A stretch of DNA of 64,000 bases from Defluviitaleaceae bacterium (GCA_009779755.1 WRDO01000015.1:1-64000); one strand, 5' to 3'. Counted from the stretch's first letter, positions 29,774 to 40,807 are shown. Program-made: numbers and translations. The notes: generated from the sequence alone by a model not told the origin.

Positions 29774-30879
29774 GCCCCGTCACCCCTTTCCCCTTTGCGC
29801 CGAAGCAACTTACCGATATGTTTACCCAAGAACGTCTTCACCAAAAAGACAAAGGCGCAGAAATAGATGATGACGGAAATGACGATCTCCACGACCTCAA
29901 TCGAAAAGCCCATCACCTGCGTGCGTGCCCCTCCGAGGAAAAGGTAGGATACCAGCGAGCCGCTGAAGATAATGCCGACGGGGTGGTTTAAGCCCAAAAA
30001 TGCCACGGATATACCGGTAAACCCGTAAGGAAGCAGAACATTGGACGCGCCCATGGACTCCGTGCCGCTCATGTAAAGCAGCGCGCCGCCCAAACCCGCC
30101 AACGCGCCGGAAATCATCATGGAGGCGACGATATTACGGTTTTGGCTGATGCCGGCGTATTTCGCCGCGTCCTTGTTAAAGCCGCAGGCCTTCAATTCGT
30201 ACCCGAAGGTCGTTTTCTCCAGGATAATATATATGATAACCGCGACGACTACAGCAATCACGATCCCCGCGTTTACCCGTGACACGCGGAAAAACCCGGG
30301 GAGGAATTCCTCGCGGAAAATACGCTCGAAGCCCAGCGTCGGCAGATTACTGCCTTCGGGGAGCGCTTGACTTTTCCCGATAGCCGGGTTAAAGGCGTAG
30401 CGGTCAATCAAGAATGTAACCAAAAACATACCGATATAGTTGGTCATGATGCACGATATGACTTCATGTACGTTACGGAAGGCTTTAAGCAACCCCGGGA
30501 CGGCACCCCACAACGCACCCGCCGTAGTGGCCGCAACCAGCGCAAACAGTACACGCAGTCCGTTCGGCATCCCTTCGAAGTTGGTGCCGATCAGGATGGC
30601 CGTCAGCCCGCCGAAGGCGAATTGCCCCGTCGCCCCGATGTTAAACAAACCCGTCTTAAACGCAAAGGCGACGGATAAGCCCGTCATAATGATGGGTGTC
30701 GCGCCCAGCAAAACGTCACCCACGTTACGTATGCCGCTAAACCCGAAGGTAAGGATCGTACGGAACGCTTCCCATGACGCGCTTGCGTTGCTGACCAGCA
30801 AAACGATAAAACCGATCAAGAGCCCCGCCGCCAGCACCACCAGCGACGAGAGGAAACTCATAACGGCGTCCCTGTTCAT
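29770..30879 (-). CDS. ABC transporter permease (NupP-like)
   Basis: 'FKTGLFNIGATGQFAFGGLTAILIG', 'FGYELKACGFNKDAAKYAGIS'. Confidence 0.9.
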   Translation of the reverse strand: MNRDAVMSFLSSLVVLAAGLLIGFIVLLVSNASASWEAFRTILTFGFSGIRNVGDVLLGATPIIMTGLSVAFAFKTGLFNIGATGQFAFGGLTAILIGTNFEGMPNGLRVLFALVAATTAGALWGAVPGLLKAFRNVHEVISCIMTNYIGMFLVTFLIDRYAFNPAIGKSQALPEGSNLPTLGFERIFREEFLPGFFRVSRVNAGIVIAVVVAVIIYIILEKTTFGYELKACGFNKDAAKYAGISQNRNIVASMMISGALAGLGGALLYMSGTESMGASNVLLPYGFTGISVAFLGLNHPVGIIFSGSLVSYLFLGGARTQVMGFSIEVVEIVISVIIYFCAFVFLVKTFLGKHIGKLLRRKGERGDGA

Positions 30880-32447
30880 ACGGCCACCCCGCTTTCCATC
30901 CGCTTTGCGCCGGACATATACAGCCCAAGCTCCCGGAACGTAACGTCCTTGGGGTTTACGTCGGCGACGATTTCACCTTCGTACATGACCAATATCCTGT
31001 CGGATACGTTCATGACCTCCTCCAATTCCAGCGACACCAATAATACGGCCTTACCCGAATCACGTTGAGCGAGTAATTGCCGATGGATGTATTCGATCGC
31101 GCCCACGTCCAATCCCCGCGTGGGCTGTACCGCAATCAACAGCTTGGGGTCGCGGTCGATTTCACGCGCGAGGATCACCTTCTGCTGGTTGCCGCCCGAC
31201 ATGGCGCGTGCGGGGGTGTCCGCGCCTTCGCCGGCGCGGATGTCAAACCGCTCGATGAGCCGATTTGCGTAGGCGATGACTTCCCGCGCCTTCAGGAAGC
31301 CCATCGATTGGTGCGTCGGTTTATAATAAGTTTGCAATATCGTGTTTTGCGCCAGCGTATATTCCAGCACCAAGCCGTGGCGGTGCCTGTCCTCGGGGAT
31401 GTGCGAAATCCCCGTTTCGGTGCGTTTGCGTATCTTGGCTTTTGTTATGTCAACGCCTTCCATGGTTACTTGGCCGCCGTCTATGTGCTTTAATCCCGTC
31501 AGGGCATATACGAGTTCGGTTTGGCCGTTGCCTTCAATGCCCGCAATGCACAAAATCTCCCCGGCTTTTACGTCGAAGGAGATCTTTTTAAGGGGGTCTT
31601 TCTCCCCCGCCTTGCCTTTTTGGGTGAGGTTACGTACGGACATAATCGTTTCCCCGGGGCTGGCTTCTTCCTTGTCCAACGAAAGGAGCACCTTGCGGCC
31701 CACCATCATTTCGCTCATTTCTTCCTTGGTGGTTTCCGCCACGTTTATCGTACCGATCATCTTCCCTTTGCGTAATACGCTGCAGCGGTCCGCCACCTGC
31801 TTTATTTCATCGAGCTTGTGCGTAATAAACAGGATGCTCTTACCTTCCGCAGCCATGTCGCGCATGGTTTGCATCAGCGCTTCGATTTCCTGTGGGGTAA
31901 GCACCGCCGTGGGTTCGTCGAAAATCAATATCTCGTTTTCGCGGTACAGCATCTTCAGGATTTCCACGCGTTGCTGCATCCCTACGCTGATGTGGCGCAC
32001 TTCCTTGTCGATATCGATGTCGAAGGAATATTTTTTAGACAAAGCCAGCACCTTTTCGCGGGCTTCCTTCATTTGCAATACGCCGGACCGCGTGGTTTCC
32101 ACACCCAGCACGATATTTTCCAACACCGTAAAATTATGCACCAGCTTAAAATGCTGATGCACCATCCCTATGCCCAATCGGTTGGCGTCGTTGGGCCCCT
32201 GTATCTGTACGGGTTCACCGTTTTTATATATGGCACCGGCTTCCGGGTAATACAAACCGAAGAGGACGCTCATCAAGGTACTTTTGCCCGCGCCGTTTTC
32301 GCCCAGCAGCGCGTGGATTTCACCTTTTTTTAATTGCAACGTGATGTCGTCGTTGGCGATGATACCGGGGAAGCTCTTGGTGATATTGCGCATTTCGATA
32401 ATGTACAATGGATTACCCCCCTTAAATATGTAAAAAAAGGGGCGCAT
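30876..32447 (-). CDS. ABC transporter ATP-binding protein, tandem NBDs (NupO-like); true start probably slightly downstream
   Basis: '[25 protein letters not shown]', second half '[19 protein letters not shown]', '[15 protein letters not shown]'. Confidence 0.93.
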   Translation of the reverse strand: MRPFFYIFKGGNPLYIIEMRNITKSFPGIIANDDITLQLKKGEIHALLGENGAGKSTLMSVLFGLYYPEAGAIYKNGEPVQIQGPNDANRLGIGMVHQHFKLVHNFTVLENIVLGVETTRSGVLQMKEAREKVLALSKKYSFDIDIDKEVRHISVGMQQRVEILKMLYRENEILIFDEPTAVLTPQEIEALMQTMRDMAAEGKSILFITHKLDEIKQVADRCSVLRKGKMIGTINVAETTKEEMSEMMVGRKVLLSLDKEEASPGETIMSVRNLTQKGKAGEKDPLKKISFDVKAGEILCIAGIEGNGQTELVYALTGLKHIDGGQVTMEGVDITKAKIRKRTETGISHIPEDRHRHGLVLEYTLAQNTILQTYYKPTHQSMGFLKAREVIAYANRLIERFDIRAGEGADTPARAMSGGNQQKVILAREIDRDPKLLIAVQPTRGLDVGAIEYIHRQLLAQRDSGKAVLLVSLELEEVMNVSDRILVMYEGEIVADVNPKDVTFRELGLYMSGAKRMESGVAV

Positions 32448-32458
32448 TGTGCGCCCCT
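32436..32458 (-). terminator. Intrinsic terminator/attenuator between the BMP lipoprotein and ATPase genes
   Basis: aaggggcgcattgtgcgcccctt; minus-strand transcript ends in a U-run. Confidence 0.75.
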
Positions 32459-32472
32459 TGTTGGTTTATACC

Positions 32473-33594
32473 TTACATTTCATTAACGTTAAGGATGCGC
32501 AAGCCCCCAATGACTGTGGGCATGTCGTCCGGTGAGGAGTTGAAGCTGTTTACGACTACGCCGCCGCCGGCCAATTGGGAGAGGATGGCGTTATATTGCG
32601 CCTGCGTGAAGGTGGTGAAACGGCTGTTGTTCATGGGGAGGGCTACGCCGTTTTGCGCCGCGGTTAACGTAAGTGTGTTGCCGCCTTGGAACCTGTTGTT
32701 TTGGATATCCGAAAGCATGGTATAAACGCTGTCGCCCAACGCCTTCATCGCGGAGGTGAGAACGGTGGGGGACGCGCCGCTTTGGTCAACGTCTACGCCG
32801 ATAACCCATCTGCCTGCGCCGGCTGCCGCCGCTTCCATAACGCTGAAACCTACGGCACCCGCCGCTACGAAGATAACTTCCGTACCGCCTGCATACCAGC
32901 CGTTAGCGGTGGCGGTGTGCGCGGGGTCCGCACCGAAGCCGCCCATATACATGTAATTAACGTTGATGGAGCCGGGTGCAAGGCCCATGGCCTGTGCCGC
33001 ATGCTCCGCACCTTGGAGGAAACCGTGGCCGAAGCGTACGACTGCGGGTACGGACAATCCGCCCATAAAGCCCAATTGCGTAAAGCCTTCACGTACCGCG
33101 GCATAACCGGCAAGGAAACCGGATTGCTCTTCCGCGTACAGGAGGCCGACCAGGTTGGAAGCGGGGGGTGCACCGCTGGGAGCCGTATCAAGTACGATGA
33201 ACTTCGTGTTGGGGAACGCCGCTTGGGCGTCAACAACTACAGCCGCGAAGTGGAAGCCGGGGAGTACGAGTACATCCGCGCCCGCTGCCACGGCATCGGC
33301 GAAGATGTCCATACGCGCTTCGTTTGTGCCGGCGTGGGGTTGAAGGAAGTTAAAAGAGGAGCCTTGGTTAGCGGCTACGAAACGGCGGATACCGTCTGCC
33401 GCGCCTTGGTTAAAGCTGCCGTCGTCCAAGGTGGAGTCCGGCGGGGGACTATGGGAAATAAGATAAACGTTGAGACCTGCGTTTCCGGCGCTTCCGGCGC
33501 TTCCGCCGTCATTGTCGCGGCTGCAAGACGTGAAACCGGATACGGTGCCAAGCAACAACGCGATTACCAGCACAATTTTTAAGACCTTCTTCAT
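32473..33594 (-). CDS. BMP family substrate-binding lipoprotein
   Basis: Lipobox 'VSGFTSCSRDN', 'GSFNQGAADGIRRF', 'VIGVDVDQSGASPTVLTSAMKALGDSVY'. Confidence 0.93.
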   Translation of the reverse strand: MKKVLKIVLVIALLLGTVSGFTSCSRDNDGGSAGSAGNAGLNVYLISHSPPPDSTLDDGSFNQGAADGIRRFVAANQGSSFNFLQPHAGTNEARMDIFADAVAAGADVLVLPGFHFAAVVVDAQAAFPNTKFIVLDTAPSGAPPASNLVGLLYAEEQSGFLAGYAAVREGFTQLGFMGGLSVPAVVRFGHGFLQGAEHAAQAMGLAPGSINVNYMYMGGFGADPAHTATANGWYAGGTEVIFVAAGAVGFSVMEAAAAGAGRWVIGVDVDQSGASPTVLTSAMKALGDSVYTMLSDIQNNRFQGGNTLTLTAAQNGVALPMNNSRFTTFTQAQYNAILSQLAGGGVVVNSFNSSPDDMPTVIGGLRILNVNEM

Positions 33595-33773
33595 GTTTTA
33601 CTTCCTCCTTTTTATGGGGCATTGCCCCAAACCCCGTCCTGCGGACGCTGTGGGCCGCGCATTTTGCGCGGATTCATGTTTTCGTAACGAAATTGTAATA
33701 AACATGTTTTGGCTTGTCAACGATTGTCCGCACGAAAAAATTACCAAAGATTTTTAAAATAATCGATATTTTT

Positions 33774-34976
33774 CTACATATTAATGACCGTGTTGCCGAC
33801 CGCGTCGCTTATCAATTCCGCCAAACGGCCTTCCGTCAGGCGTGATTCCATACGTTCGATTACCTGCGTATTGGGCTTATTTTCCGGGTGTTTGGCCACA
33901 AAAAGCGTACAACAATCGTCGTAAGGGCGGATGGAAATATCGTACGTGCCGATCCGCTTGGCGATTTCGATGATTTGGTGTTTGTCCATGGCGGTAAGGG
34001 GCCGCAGGATGGGGAGCGACGCGGCGGAATTAACCGCGGCCAAGCTGTGCAGCGTTTGGCTGGCCACCTGCCCGACGGCGTCACCCGTGATCAGGCAATG
34101 CGCCTTTTCCTTCGCGGCGATGGCCGACGCGATACGGAGCATGGCACGCTTGAGCATGATCGTGAGTTTTTCCGGGGGGACGTTTTCCTGCAGGTAAAGC
34201 TGCGTTTCCGTAAAGGGGACGATCCGCAGGGGCAGCGGACCTGTGTAGGCACCCAACGTCTTCAGCAAATCGCTTGTTTTATCCACCACACGTTCGGATA
34301 CATAAGGCGGCGAATGGAAATAAACGGGGATCAACCCCACACCGCGCCGCGCCGCCAGATATCCCGCCACGGGGCTGTCGATACCGCCGGAAAGTAATAA
34401 GACGCCCTTGCCCGCCGACCCGTAGGGCAACCCGCCTTCGCCGGGGACGGCGTCCACATAAAAATATACATGGTTGCGGATTTCCACGCGTAAAACGATG
34501 GATGGATTATGCAAGTCCACCCGCGACCCGGGTATATTGTCCAACAGGTATTCGCCGATGGCCGCGGAAGTCTCGTTGGAGGTCAAAGGGAAACGCTTGT
34601 CGGCGCGTTTGGTGTCCACTTTAAAGGACGCGTCGCATATACGACCGCGAAAAAAACCGAGGGCAGCCTCCCGTATCCCCTCAATCGTACGTTCGGTTGT
34701 TTTGATGCCGGCGCAGAAAGCGATCGCGCCGAAGATATTTTTAATACGCGACAGGATGGTATCGGTATCGATATCCCCGTTGACGTCCTCGATAAGGAAA
34801 CGCCCCTGTTCACGGTACACGCGGATGTTGCCGTCGTGTAAATCCTTGATGCGCCGCTTGATGTCGTCCATGATTTGTTTTTCGTAAAAGGCGCGGTTGC
34901 CTTGCCGTAAAGCGACTTCCCCGTATTTTACAAGGAAGATGCGCTTAGGTGGGTCGGGTATGTTTACAGAATCCAT
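33774..34976 (-). CDS. thiI: tRNA 4-thiouridine synthase ThiI
   Basis: THUMP region, 'LLLSGGIDSPVAGYLAARRGVGLIPVYFHSPPYVSE', 'ITGDAVGQVASQTLHSL'. Confidence 0.96.
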   Translation of the reverse strand: MDSVNIPDPPKRIFLVKYGEVALRQGNRAFYEKQIMDDIKRRIKDLHDGNIRVYREQGRFLIEDVNGDIDTDTILSRIKNIFGAIAFCAGIKTTERTIEGIREAALGFFRGRICDASFKVDTKRADKRFPLTSNETSAAIGEYLLDNIPGSRVDLHNPSIVLRVEIRNHVYFYVDAVPGEGGLPYGSAGKGVLLLSGGIDSPVAGYLAARRGVGLIPVYFHSPPYVSERVVDKTSDLLKTLGAYTGPLPLRIVPFTETQLYLQENVPPEKLTIMLKRAMLRIASAIAAKEKAHCLITGDAVGQVASQTLHSLAAVNSAASLPILRPLTAMDKHQIIEIAKRIGTYDISIRPYDDCCTLFVAKHPENKPNTQVIERMESRLTEGRLAELISDAVGNTVINM

Positions 34977-35002
34977 TTTTGCATTCCTTCCTTTATAAGA
35001 GG

Positions 35003-36139
35003 TTACCTGTAACCCCTGATCTTACGCAATTGGTTGACGCAGGCGATTAATGCTTCCTTCGTCCGTTCGATTTCCTCCGCCGTGTTTAAATGCGAAAAAC
35101 CAAAGCGAACGGCCGATTCGGTGATCTCATTGGGGAAACCCATCAACATTAGCGTGGATTTATCGTTTTTACGGCTTTTGCACGCCGTACCCGTGGACAT
35201 GTAAATCCCTTTTTCGCTGAGCATATGGACGAGGACCTCGCCCTTCGTTCCGGGGAAGGACAAATTAAGGATGTAAGGAGAGTTATTCGCGTTTTGGTTT
35301 AACGTATTAACCGTCGCGTTGGGGATAACGCTAACCAACCCCGCAAGCGAATCGCGTAGGTTTTTAACGTGTATATAATTAACGGGTAAATCATCATGCA
35401 ACTGCTGCGCCGCGTACGCCGTACGGACGATCCCCGCCACGTTTTCCGTACCCGAGCGCATGGCGTTTTCCTGCCCGCCGCCGTAAAGCAACGGCGCGAG
35501 TTTGATACCGCCGCGCACAACCAAACCGCCTACCCCCGCTGGCGCGTGGCATTTGTGCCCGCTGAATGAATAGACATCGGCATGTTTGTAAACCTCCGCC
35601 GCGTTTAAATCCTTGCAAAAACCTTGCGCGCCGTCCACGAAAATGACGGCATCGGGGTTTAACGATTTTAACTCGCGTGTTATCGCGGCGATATCGGTGA
35701 GGTCCCCCGTTTCGTGGTTGACGTGTGACAGGCAAACCATCACCGGTCCGGAAACGGGGATATCCCATCCCGACCTCGGCCCGACGCAGCCCGATGCCGA
35801 CTTTCGCTCAACCGCATGGTGGAGCGGCGCAAGCACGGAAGGATGCGCCCACGGTTCGGCGAAAATAACGGGTGGGGTGTTCGCTTTCCTTAACGCCGAC
35901 ACGTATCCGATAATCGCCAAGTTATTGGATTCCGTACCGCCGGAGGTGAATATGATTTCCTTCGGTTTGCACAACAGGATATCCGCGATAGTTTGCCGCG
36001 CCTTAGCCATCGCCCTTTCGGCCGCGATGCCCAATGCATGGGGCGACGACGGATTCGCAAAAAAAGCCTCGTCCCCCAAAGCGGCGGCGTACAACGGCTG
36101 CGTGGTTGCGGCGTTATCGAGGTAGATCATAACCCGCAC
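35003..36139 (-). CDS. Cysteine desulfurase (NifS/IscS-like)
   Basis: 'MIYLDNAATTQPL', 'FTSGGTESNNLAI', 'YSFSGHKCHAPAGVGGLVVRGG'. Confidence 0.95.
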   Translation of the reverse strand: MRVMIYLDNAATTQPLYAAALGDEAFFANPSSPHALGIAAERAMAKARQTIADILLCKPKEIIFTSGGTESNNLAIIGYVSALRKANTPPVIFAEPWAHPSVLAPLHHAVERKSASGCVGPRSGWDIPVSGPVMVCLSHVNHETGDLTDIAAITRELKSLNPDAVIFVDGAQGFCKDLNAAEVYKHADVYSFSGHKCHAPAGVGGLVVRGGIKLAPLLYGGGQENAMRSGTENVAGIVRTAYAAQQLHDDLPVNYIHVKNLRDSLAGLVSVIPNATVNTLNQNANNSPYILNLSFPGTKGEVLVHMLSEKGIYMSTGTACKSRKNDKSTLMLMGFPNEITESAVRFGFSHLNTAEEIERTKEALIACVNQLRKIRGYR

Positions 36140-36896
36140 ATTCCGTCAGTAGATTGATTTGCGCAAGCGCGGTAAACGCCGCCGTTTCGGTACGCAATAC
36201 GCGTCGTCCAAGGGATATCGGCACCGCCCCCGCGGTTAATAAAGCGTTGATTTCCTCCGACGAGAATCCGCCTTCCGGCCCGATCCATAGATTAATACGT
36301 TCGGGGAGCGGATTACGGAAAACACCGAACAAAGAGATAGGGTTTACTTCGGGTTTGACGGGGTCGATATTTTTAATCTCCCCCGGTGAAAGCGCGACGA
36401 ACGTTTTCGCACATATATCCCGCGTCGCCACTGCCTGCGCGAACGTTAGCGGGGGCGAAACCCGCGGGATGATGCCTCTCATGCTTTGTTCGGCGGCGGA
36501 TTCGACCACGCGTTGATAACGGGCCGTTCTCTTCCCTGCGTCGCGCACGAGGGAATGCGCTGTATAAATCGGAACGATTCCACACACGCCCAGTTCAACG
36601 CATTTTTGAATAATCAGTTCCATTTTATCGCCCTTGGGCAATGATTGGTAAAGGGTAACGGGGACGGCGGGCTCCGTTTGGCACGGGGTCGGGTCAGAAA
36701 CATCGAAGCGGCAAATCCCGCGCTTTACGTCCGTTTCCCGCAGGACACCCTTCCAGTCCGTTCCCTTACCGTCGCACAACGTGACCAACTCACCCTTTTT
36801 GACCCGAAGCGCATGGATCAAATGATGCGCCGTATCGTTACGCAAGGCGACATACCCCTTAATAAAATCGCCGTCGCTGAAAAAATATTTACCCAT
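36114..36896 (-). CDS. rsmE: 16S rRNA (uracil1498-N3)-methyltransferase RsmE
   Basis: 'HHLIHALRVKKGELVTLCDGKG', 'LWIGPEGGFSSEEINALL', 'SLGRRVLRTETAAFTAL'. Confidence 0.94.
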   Translation of the reverse strand: MGKYFFSDGDFIKGYVALRNDTAHHLIHALRVKKGELVTLCDGKGTDWKGVLRETDVKRGICRFDVSDPTPCQTEPAVPVTLYQSLPKGDKMELIIQKCVELGVCGIVPIYTAHSLVRDAGKRTARYQRVVESAAEQSMRGIIPRVSPPLTFAQAVATRDICAKTFVALSPGEIKNIDPVKPEVNPISLFGVFRNPLPERINLWIGPEGGFSSEEINALLTAGAVPISLGRRVLRTETAAFTALAQINLLTECAGYDLPR

Positions 36897-37860
36897 GTGT
36901 ACACACCATACAATGCCATCCGTCCATTTTTTTGTTTGAGATCAACTTTAACGCGTGGTCGTCCAAAGCCGTAATTACGTCCCCGGCCCGCTCGTCGATA
37001 ATCCCCGAGGCAATAAAATACCCGCCTTTTTCCAACAAAGCGGGTATAAAGGGAAGCAAAGCGATCACCACGTCGGCGACGATATTTGCAACGATGACAC
37101 TGTATTTACACTCAGCGATAACGGCGCGCATCGCGTCATCACCAATCATATCGCCATGCAGGATTTGCAATCGGTTCAAATCCACGGGATTTAATTCCGC
37201 GTTTCTTCGCGCGGCGGAAACCGCCGAGGGATCGATATCACACGCAACGACGCTTTTCGCACCCAACAACAATCCGATAACGGATAAAATCCCGCTGCCG
37301 CACCCTACGTCCAGCATCATTTGACCGGGCAGCAACTTTTCTTGCAAAGCCTCCACACATAAATAAGTAGTCGCATGTTGCCCCGTACCGAAAGCGGAGC
37401 CGGGGTCGAGCGTAAACACGATTTCCGGCGCGGGCGATAACGGGGAAGCCGTATCCCACACAGGTACGATCGCAACCCTCCCGACACGGATAGGTTCGAA
37501 ATGCTTCTTCCATTCATCCAGCCATGTCGCATCATCCACGTTTTCCGTACTGACGGTCAACGGCCCCGCGTCGATGCCCGAATCCGACAATTCATTCAAC
37601 CGATTTTTTATTTGAACCAACGCGGCTTCGCCTTCGGCGTCGGCGGACAAATAAAACACGACCTGCGCGCAATCAACCGCGGGAGCGTTAACGAGCCAAT
37701 CCTCCACGTAGTCCCATGATTTTTTATCCTGTTGCAAAAATGCGTCGTATTCCCGCGGGTCCACAACCTCTACGCCGTTAATCCCGCATGACAATAATAA
37801 ACCCGTCACAAGCTCCACCCCGGCGGAGGTTACTTGAACGCTGACTTTTGTCCAAATCAT
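36889..37860 (-). CDS. prmA: Ribosomal protein L11 methyltransferase PrmA
   Basis: 'LDPGSAFGTGQHATTYLCVEAL', 'MLDVGCGSGILSVIGLLLGAKSVVACDIDPSAV'. Confidence 0.95.
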   Translation of the reverse strand: MIWTKVSVQVTSAGVELVTGLLLSCGINGVEVVDPREYDAFLQQDKKSWDYVEDWLVNAPAVDCAQVVFYLSADAEGEAALVQIKNRLNELSDSGIDAGPLTVSTENVDDATWLDEWKKHFEPIRVGRVAIVPVWDTASPLSPAPEIVFTLDPGSAFGTGQHATTYLCVEALQEKLLPGQMMLDVGCGSGILSVIGLLLGAKSVVACDIDPSAVSAARRNAELNPVDLNRLQILHGDMIGDDAMRAVIAECKYSVIVANIVADVVIALLPFIPALLEKGGYFIASGIIDERAGDVITALDDHALKLISNKKMDGWHCMVCTHG

Positions 37861-38045
37861 GGTAATCACCAAATTCAATATTTAATATTGCGATAATCCA
37901 ACATGTACCCCGTTTTCTCAATATAAATTATTAAGATATACGGCATGGTCCGATAAGCATTATATCAGAATCAACGATTTACGCGTTATCCGCTGATTTG
38001 GGCATGTCCCGTACCGAAATTATTTTTATATGTTATCATGCCCGC

Positions 38046-39821
38046 ATGATAATAAGCGATAATCTGCGTTTTTCATATGCGTCCCTTGAAGATGACGCGC
38101 CCTTGCGGCCCGCAATCGACGGCGTATGTTTTTCGATCGGCAAGGGCGAGTTCGTGGCCGTTGTGGGCCGTAACGGTTCGGGCAAGTCCACGCTTGCGCG
38201 GCACATTAACGCGTTGCTTTCCCCCACTGAGGGTACGATGCGGGTCAACGGTATCGACACAAAGGATGAAACCCAAATATGGGAAATCCGAAGAATCGCC
38301 GGTATGGTTTTCCAAAACCCCGACAACCAAATCGTCGCGTCCACCGTAGAGGAGGACACCGCTTTCGGGCCCGAAAACATGGGCGTCCCCTCCCATGAAA
38401 TCCGCTCACGCGTCGATACCGCGCTGGCGGCGGTCGATATGCTTGAACACGTAAAATCCGCTCCGCACCATTTATCCGGCGGCCAAAAGCAACGCGTCGC
38501 TATAGCGGGCGTGTTGGCTATGCAGCCGAGCATCATTATATTTGATGAATCCACCGCTATGCTCGACCCGTCAGGCCGCCGGGAAGTGATGCGGACAATC
38601 AAAGACCTCCACCAAAAAGGCCATACGATTATCTTGATTACCCATTTTATGGAGGAAGCGGCGCAAGCCGAACGTATTATCGTCATGGATCACGGACGGG
38701 TCGCGCTTGACGGTCCACCGCGCGATATTTTTACGCGAAGCGATATATTAACGAACATCGGCCTTACCGTACCCCAAGCCGTCCTGCTGGCGCAAGGGTT
38801 AAGAGAAACCGGCCTCACGGTTTCAAACGTGTTGACCGCGGAGGAATTAATAACGGAAAAATCGGTCATAGAAACGGCTGAACGCTTTACGTACTTTGAT
38901 AAACTTGCAACCGTAAAAACGCTTCTTCCCTTACCCCAAACGGACCCCCTGATTAAAATACACAACCTCACCCATATTTATAACCCGGGCGCGGCTTATG
39001 AAAAAAAAGCCATCTCTGATATCAACCTCACCATTCATAAAGGTGAGATCATCGGCATTATCGGCCACACGGGTTCGGGCAAGAGTACGCTCATACAACA
39101 CCTCAACGCTCTCCTCAAGCCCACATCGGGGCAAATCATCATCGACGGCGAGGATATCCATGCCGACAAAAAGAATTTAAAAAACCTACGCAAGCGTGTG
39201 GGGCTTGTATTCCAATACCCCGAACATCAACTTTTCGAATCCACCGTTTATAAGGACGTGGCTTTCGGACCGATTCACACGGGAATGCCCGCGGATAAGG
39301 TCGATGAAAGCGTACGCCGTTCGCTTAAAATCGTCGGCTTAAGCGAAGAAACCTTTGAAAAATCCCCGTTCACCCTCTCCGGCGGGCAAAAACGCCGCGC
39401 CGCCATCGCAGGTGTACTGGCCATGCAACCCGACATCCTTATCCTTGACGAACCCACCGCCGGTTTAGACCCGTCAGGCCGAGAGGAAATCCTCGCACAA
39501 ATCAAAAAAATGCACGCCGAACTCAACGTAACGGTCATCATCATTTCGCACAGCATGGACGACGCCGCACGGTTATGCGGCCGTATCATCGTTATGAACC
39601 AAGGACAAATCGCACTCGACGGCACACCCGCAGAGATTTTTTCACAGGGGCCCGCCCTTGAAGATTTCGGCCTTGATGTACCGCATGTCACGCGTATCAT
39701 GGCGTACCTTGCGCGCATTAACCCCGTTATCCCGGCCGGCATCCTCACCGTGGAGGAAGCCGTGCGCGTACTGTCGGCATCCCCCGTATCAAAAGCCTTT
39801 CCTTCGGAGGCATCCGTATGA
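38046..39821 (+). CDS. Energy-coupling factor transporter, two ATPase domains fused in one polypeptide (EcfA1-EcfA2 fusion)
   Basis: Two Walker A motifs 'GRNGSGKSTLARHINALLSPTEG' and 'GHTGSGKSTLIQHLNALLKPTSG'; two LSGGQK(Q/R)R signatures. Confidence 0.93.
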   Translation: MIISDNLRFSYASLEDDAPLRPAIDGVCFSIGKGEFVAVVGRNGSGKSTLARHINALLSPTEGTMRVNGIDTKDETQIWEIRRIAGMVFQNPDNQIVASTVEEDTAFGPENMGVPSHEIRSRVDTALAAVDMLEHVKSAPHHLSGGQKQRVAIAGVLAMQPSIIIFDESTAMLDPSGRREVMRTIKDLHQKGHTIILITHFMEEAAQAERIIVMDHGRVALDGPPRDIFTRSDILTNIGLTVPQAVLLAQGLRETGLTVSNVLTAEELITEKSVIETAERFTYFDKLATVKTLLPLPQTDPLIKIHNLTHIYNPGAAYEKKAISDINLTIHKGEIIGIIGHTGSGKSTLIQHLNALLKPTSGQIIIDGEDIHADKKNLKNLRKRVGLVFQYPEHQLFESTVYKDVAFGPIHTGMPADKVDESVRRSLKIVGLSEETFEKSPFTLSGGQKRRAAIAGVLAMQPDILILDEPTAGLDPSGREEILAQIKKMHAELNVTVIIISHSMDDAARLCGRIIVMNQGQIALDGTPAEIFSQGPALEDFGLDVPHVTRIMAYLARINPVIPAGILTVEEAVRVLSASPVSKAFPSEASV

Positions 39822-40606
39822 CCCGCATCATCATCGGCCAATACTACCCCGCCGATTCCCCTATCCATCGGCTGGACCCGCGCGTTAAGCTGCTTGCGGT
39901 AATCGCATACGTCACCGTGTTGATTTTCGTTACCAATTTTTACGGTTTAGCCGTCGCGGCTTTATTCCTCGCCGGCGTGATTTGGCTTTCCCGCGTTTCG
40001 GTGCGTTTTGTTTTGCGCGGGTTACGGGTCATTTTATTTATCCTGTCGTTTGCGGCGTTGATCAACCTTTTGCTTACGCCCGGTGAAAACGTATTGTTTT
40101 CCTTTGCTTTTATACGGGTCACCACCGAAGGCATACACCGTGCGGCGGTGATGGGTGCGCGGTTGGTTTTGCTGATTACGGGTTCGTCCTTGCTTACGCT
40201 CACCACCTCACCCATCCAACTCACCGACGGCATTGAGGCCTTGCTTAAACCGTTACGCCTGCCCGCGCACGACATCGCCATCATGATGACCATCGCACTC
40301 CGCATGATACCCACCCTTGCGGAGGAGCTCGGGAAAATCATGAAAGCGCAGAAAGCCCGCGGCGCGGATTTCGAAACCGGCAGCCCGTTAAAGCGCATCC
40401 GTAACTTCCTCCCCATCCTCGTCCCGTTGTTCGTTTCCTCCTTCAAGCGCGCCGATGAGTTGGCTACCGCTATGGAGGCCCGCTGTTACCGTGGGGGGGA
40501 GGGGCGCACGAAGTTAAAGCCTTTGGGGTTTACTGGAAGGGATGCCTTGGCGGGGGGTGTTGTTGTAATTTTTTGTGTGGTGTTGGTGTTGACGCGGTTT
40601 ATTTGA
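39818..40606 (+). CDS. ecfT: Energy-coupling factor transporter transmembrane protein EcfT
   Basis: 'SPIHRLDPRVKLLAVIAYV', 'AQKARGADFETGSPLKRIRNFLPILVPLFVSSFKRADELATAMEARCY'. Confidence 0.95.
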   Translation: MTRIIIGQYYPADSPIHRLDPRVKLLAVIAYVTVLIFVTNFYGLAVAALFLAGVIWLSRVSVRFVLRGLRVILFILSFAALINLLLTPGENVLFSFAFIRVTTEGIHRAAVMGARLVLLITGSSLLTLTTSPIQLTDGIEALLKPLRLPAHDIAIMMTIALRMIPTLAEELGKIMKAQKARGADFETGSPLKRIRNFLPILVPLFVSSFKRADELATAMEARCYRGGEGRTKLKPLGFTGRDALAGGVVVIFCVVLVLTRFI

Positions 40607-40630
40607 GGAGTGGGTTACGGATGTTACGGA

Positions 40631-40807
40631 CCGAGGGGGCGGGAGAACTCCAACGCTGCGCTTAACGAAATTGGGTGGAAATCGGCTCCGTCCGCGAAGT
40701 GGTTGCGTCGGTTGCAAGCACCCGACGCCAACCACGTAACGCGTCCGTTCGACGATTTCCACCCAATTTCGTAGGCGCTGCTTATGGAGTATCCCCCGCC
40801 CCCTCGG
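40631..40807. repeat. Long imperfect palindrome (copy A)
   Basis: ccgagggggcggga...tcccccgccccctcgg; cgaaattgggtggaaatcg pairs with cgatttccacccaatttcg; core shared with copy B. Confidence 0.9.

Noticed and set aside
33595-33780. Possible purine riboswitch upstream of the BMP transporter operon
   Set aside because: No conserved purine-aptamer core could be matched; only small GC hairpins (ggggcattgcccc, ccgcgcattttgcgcgg) are visible.
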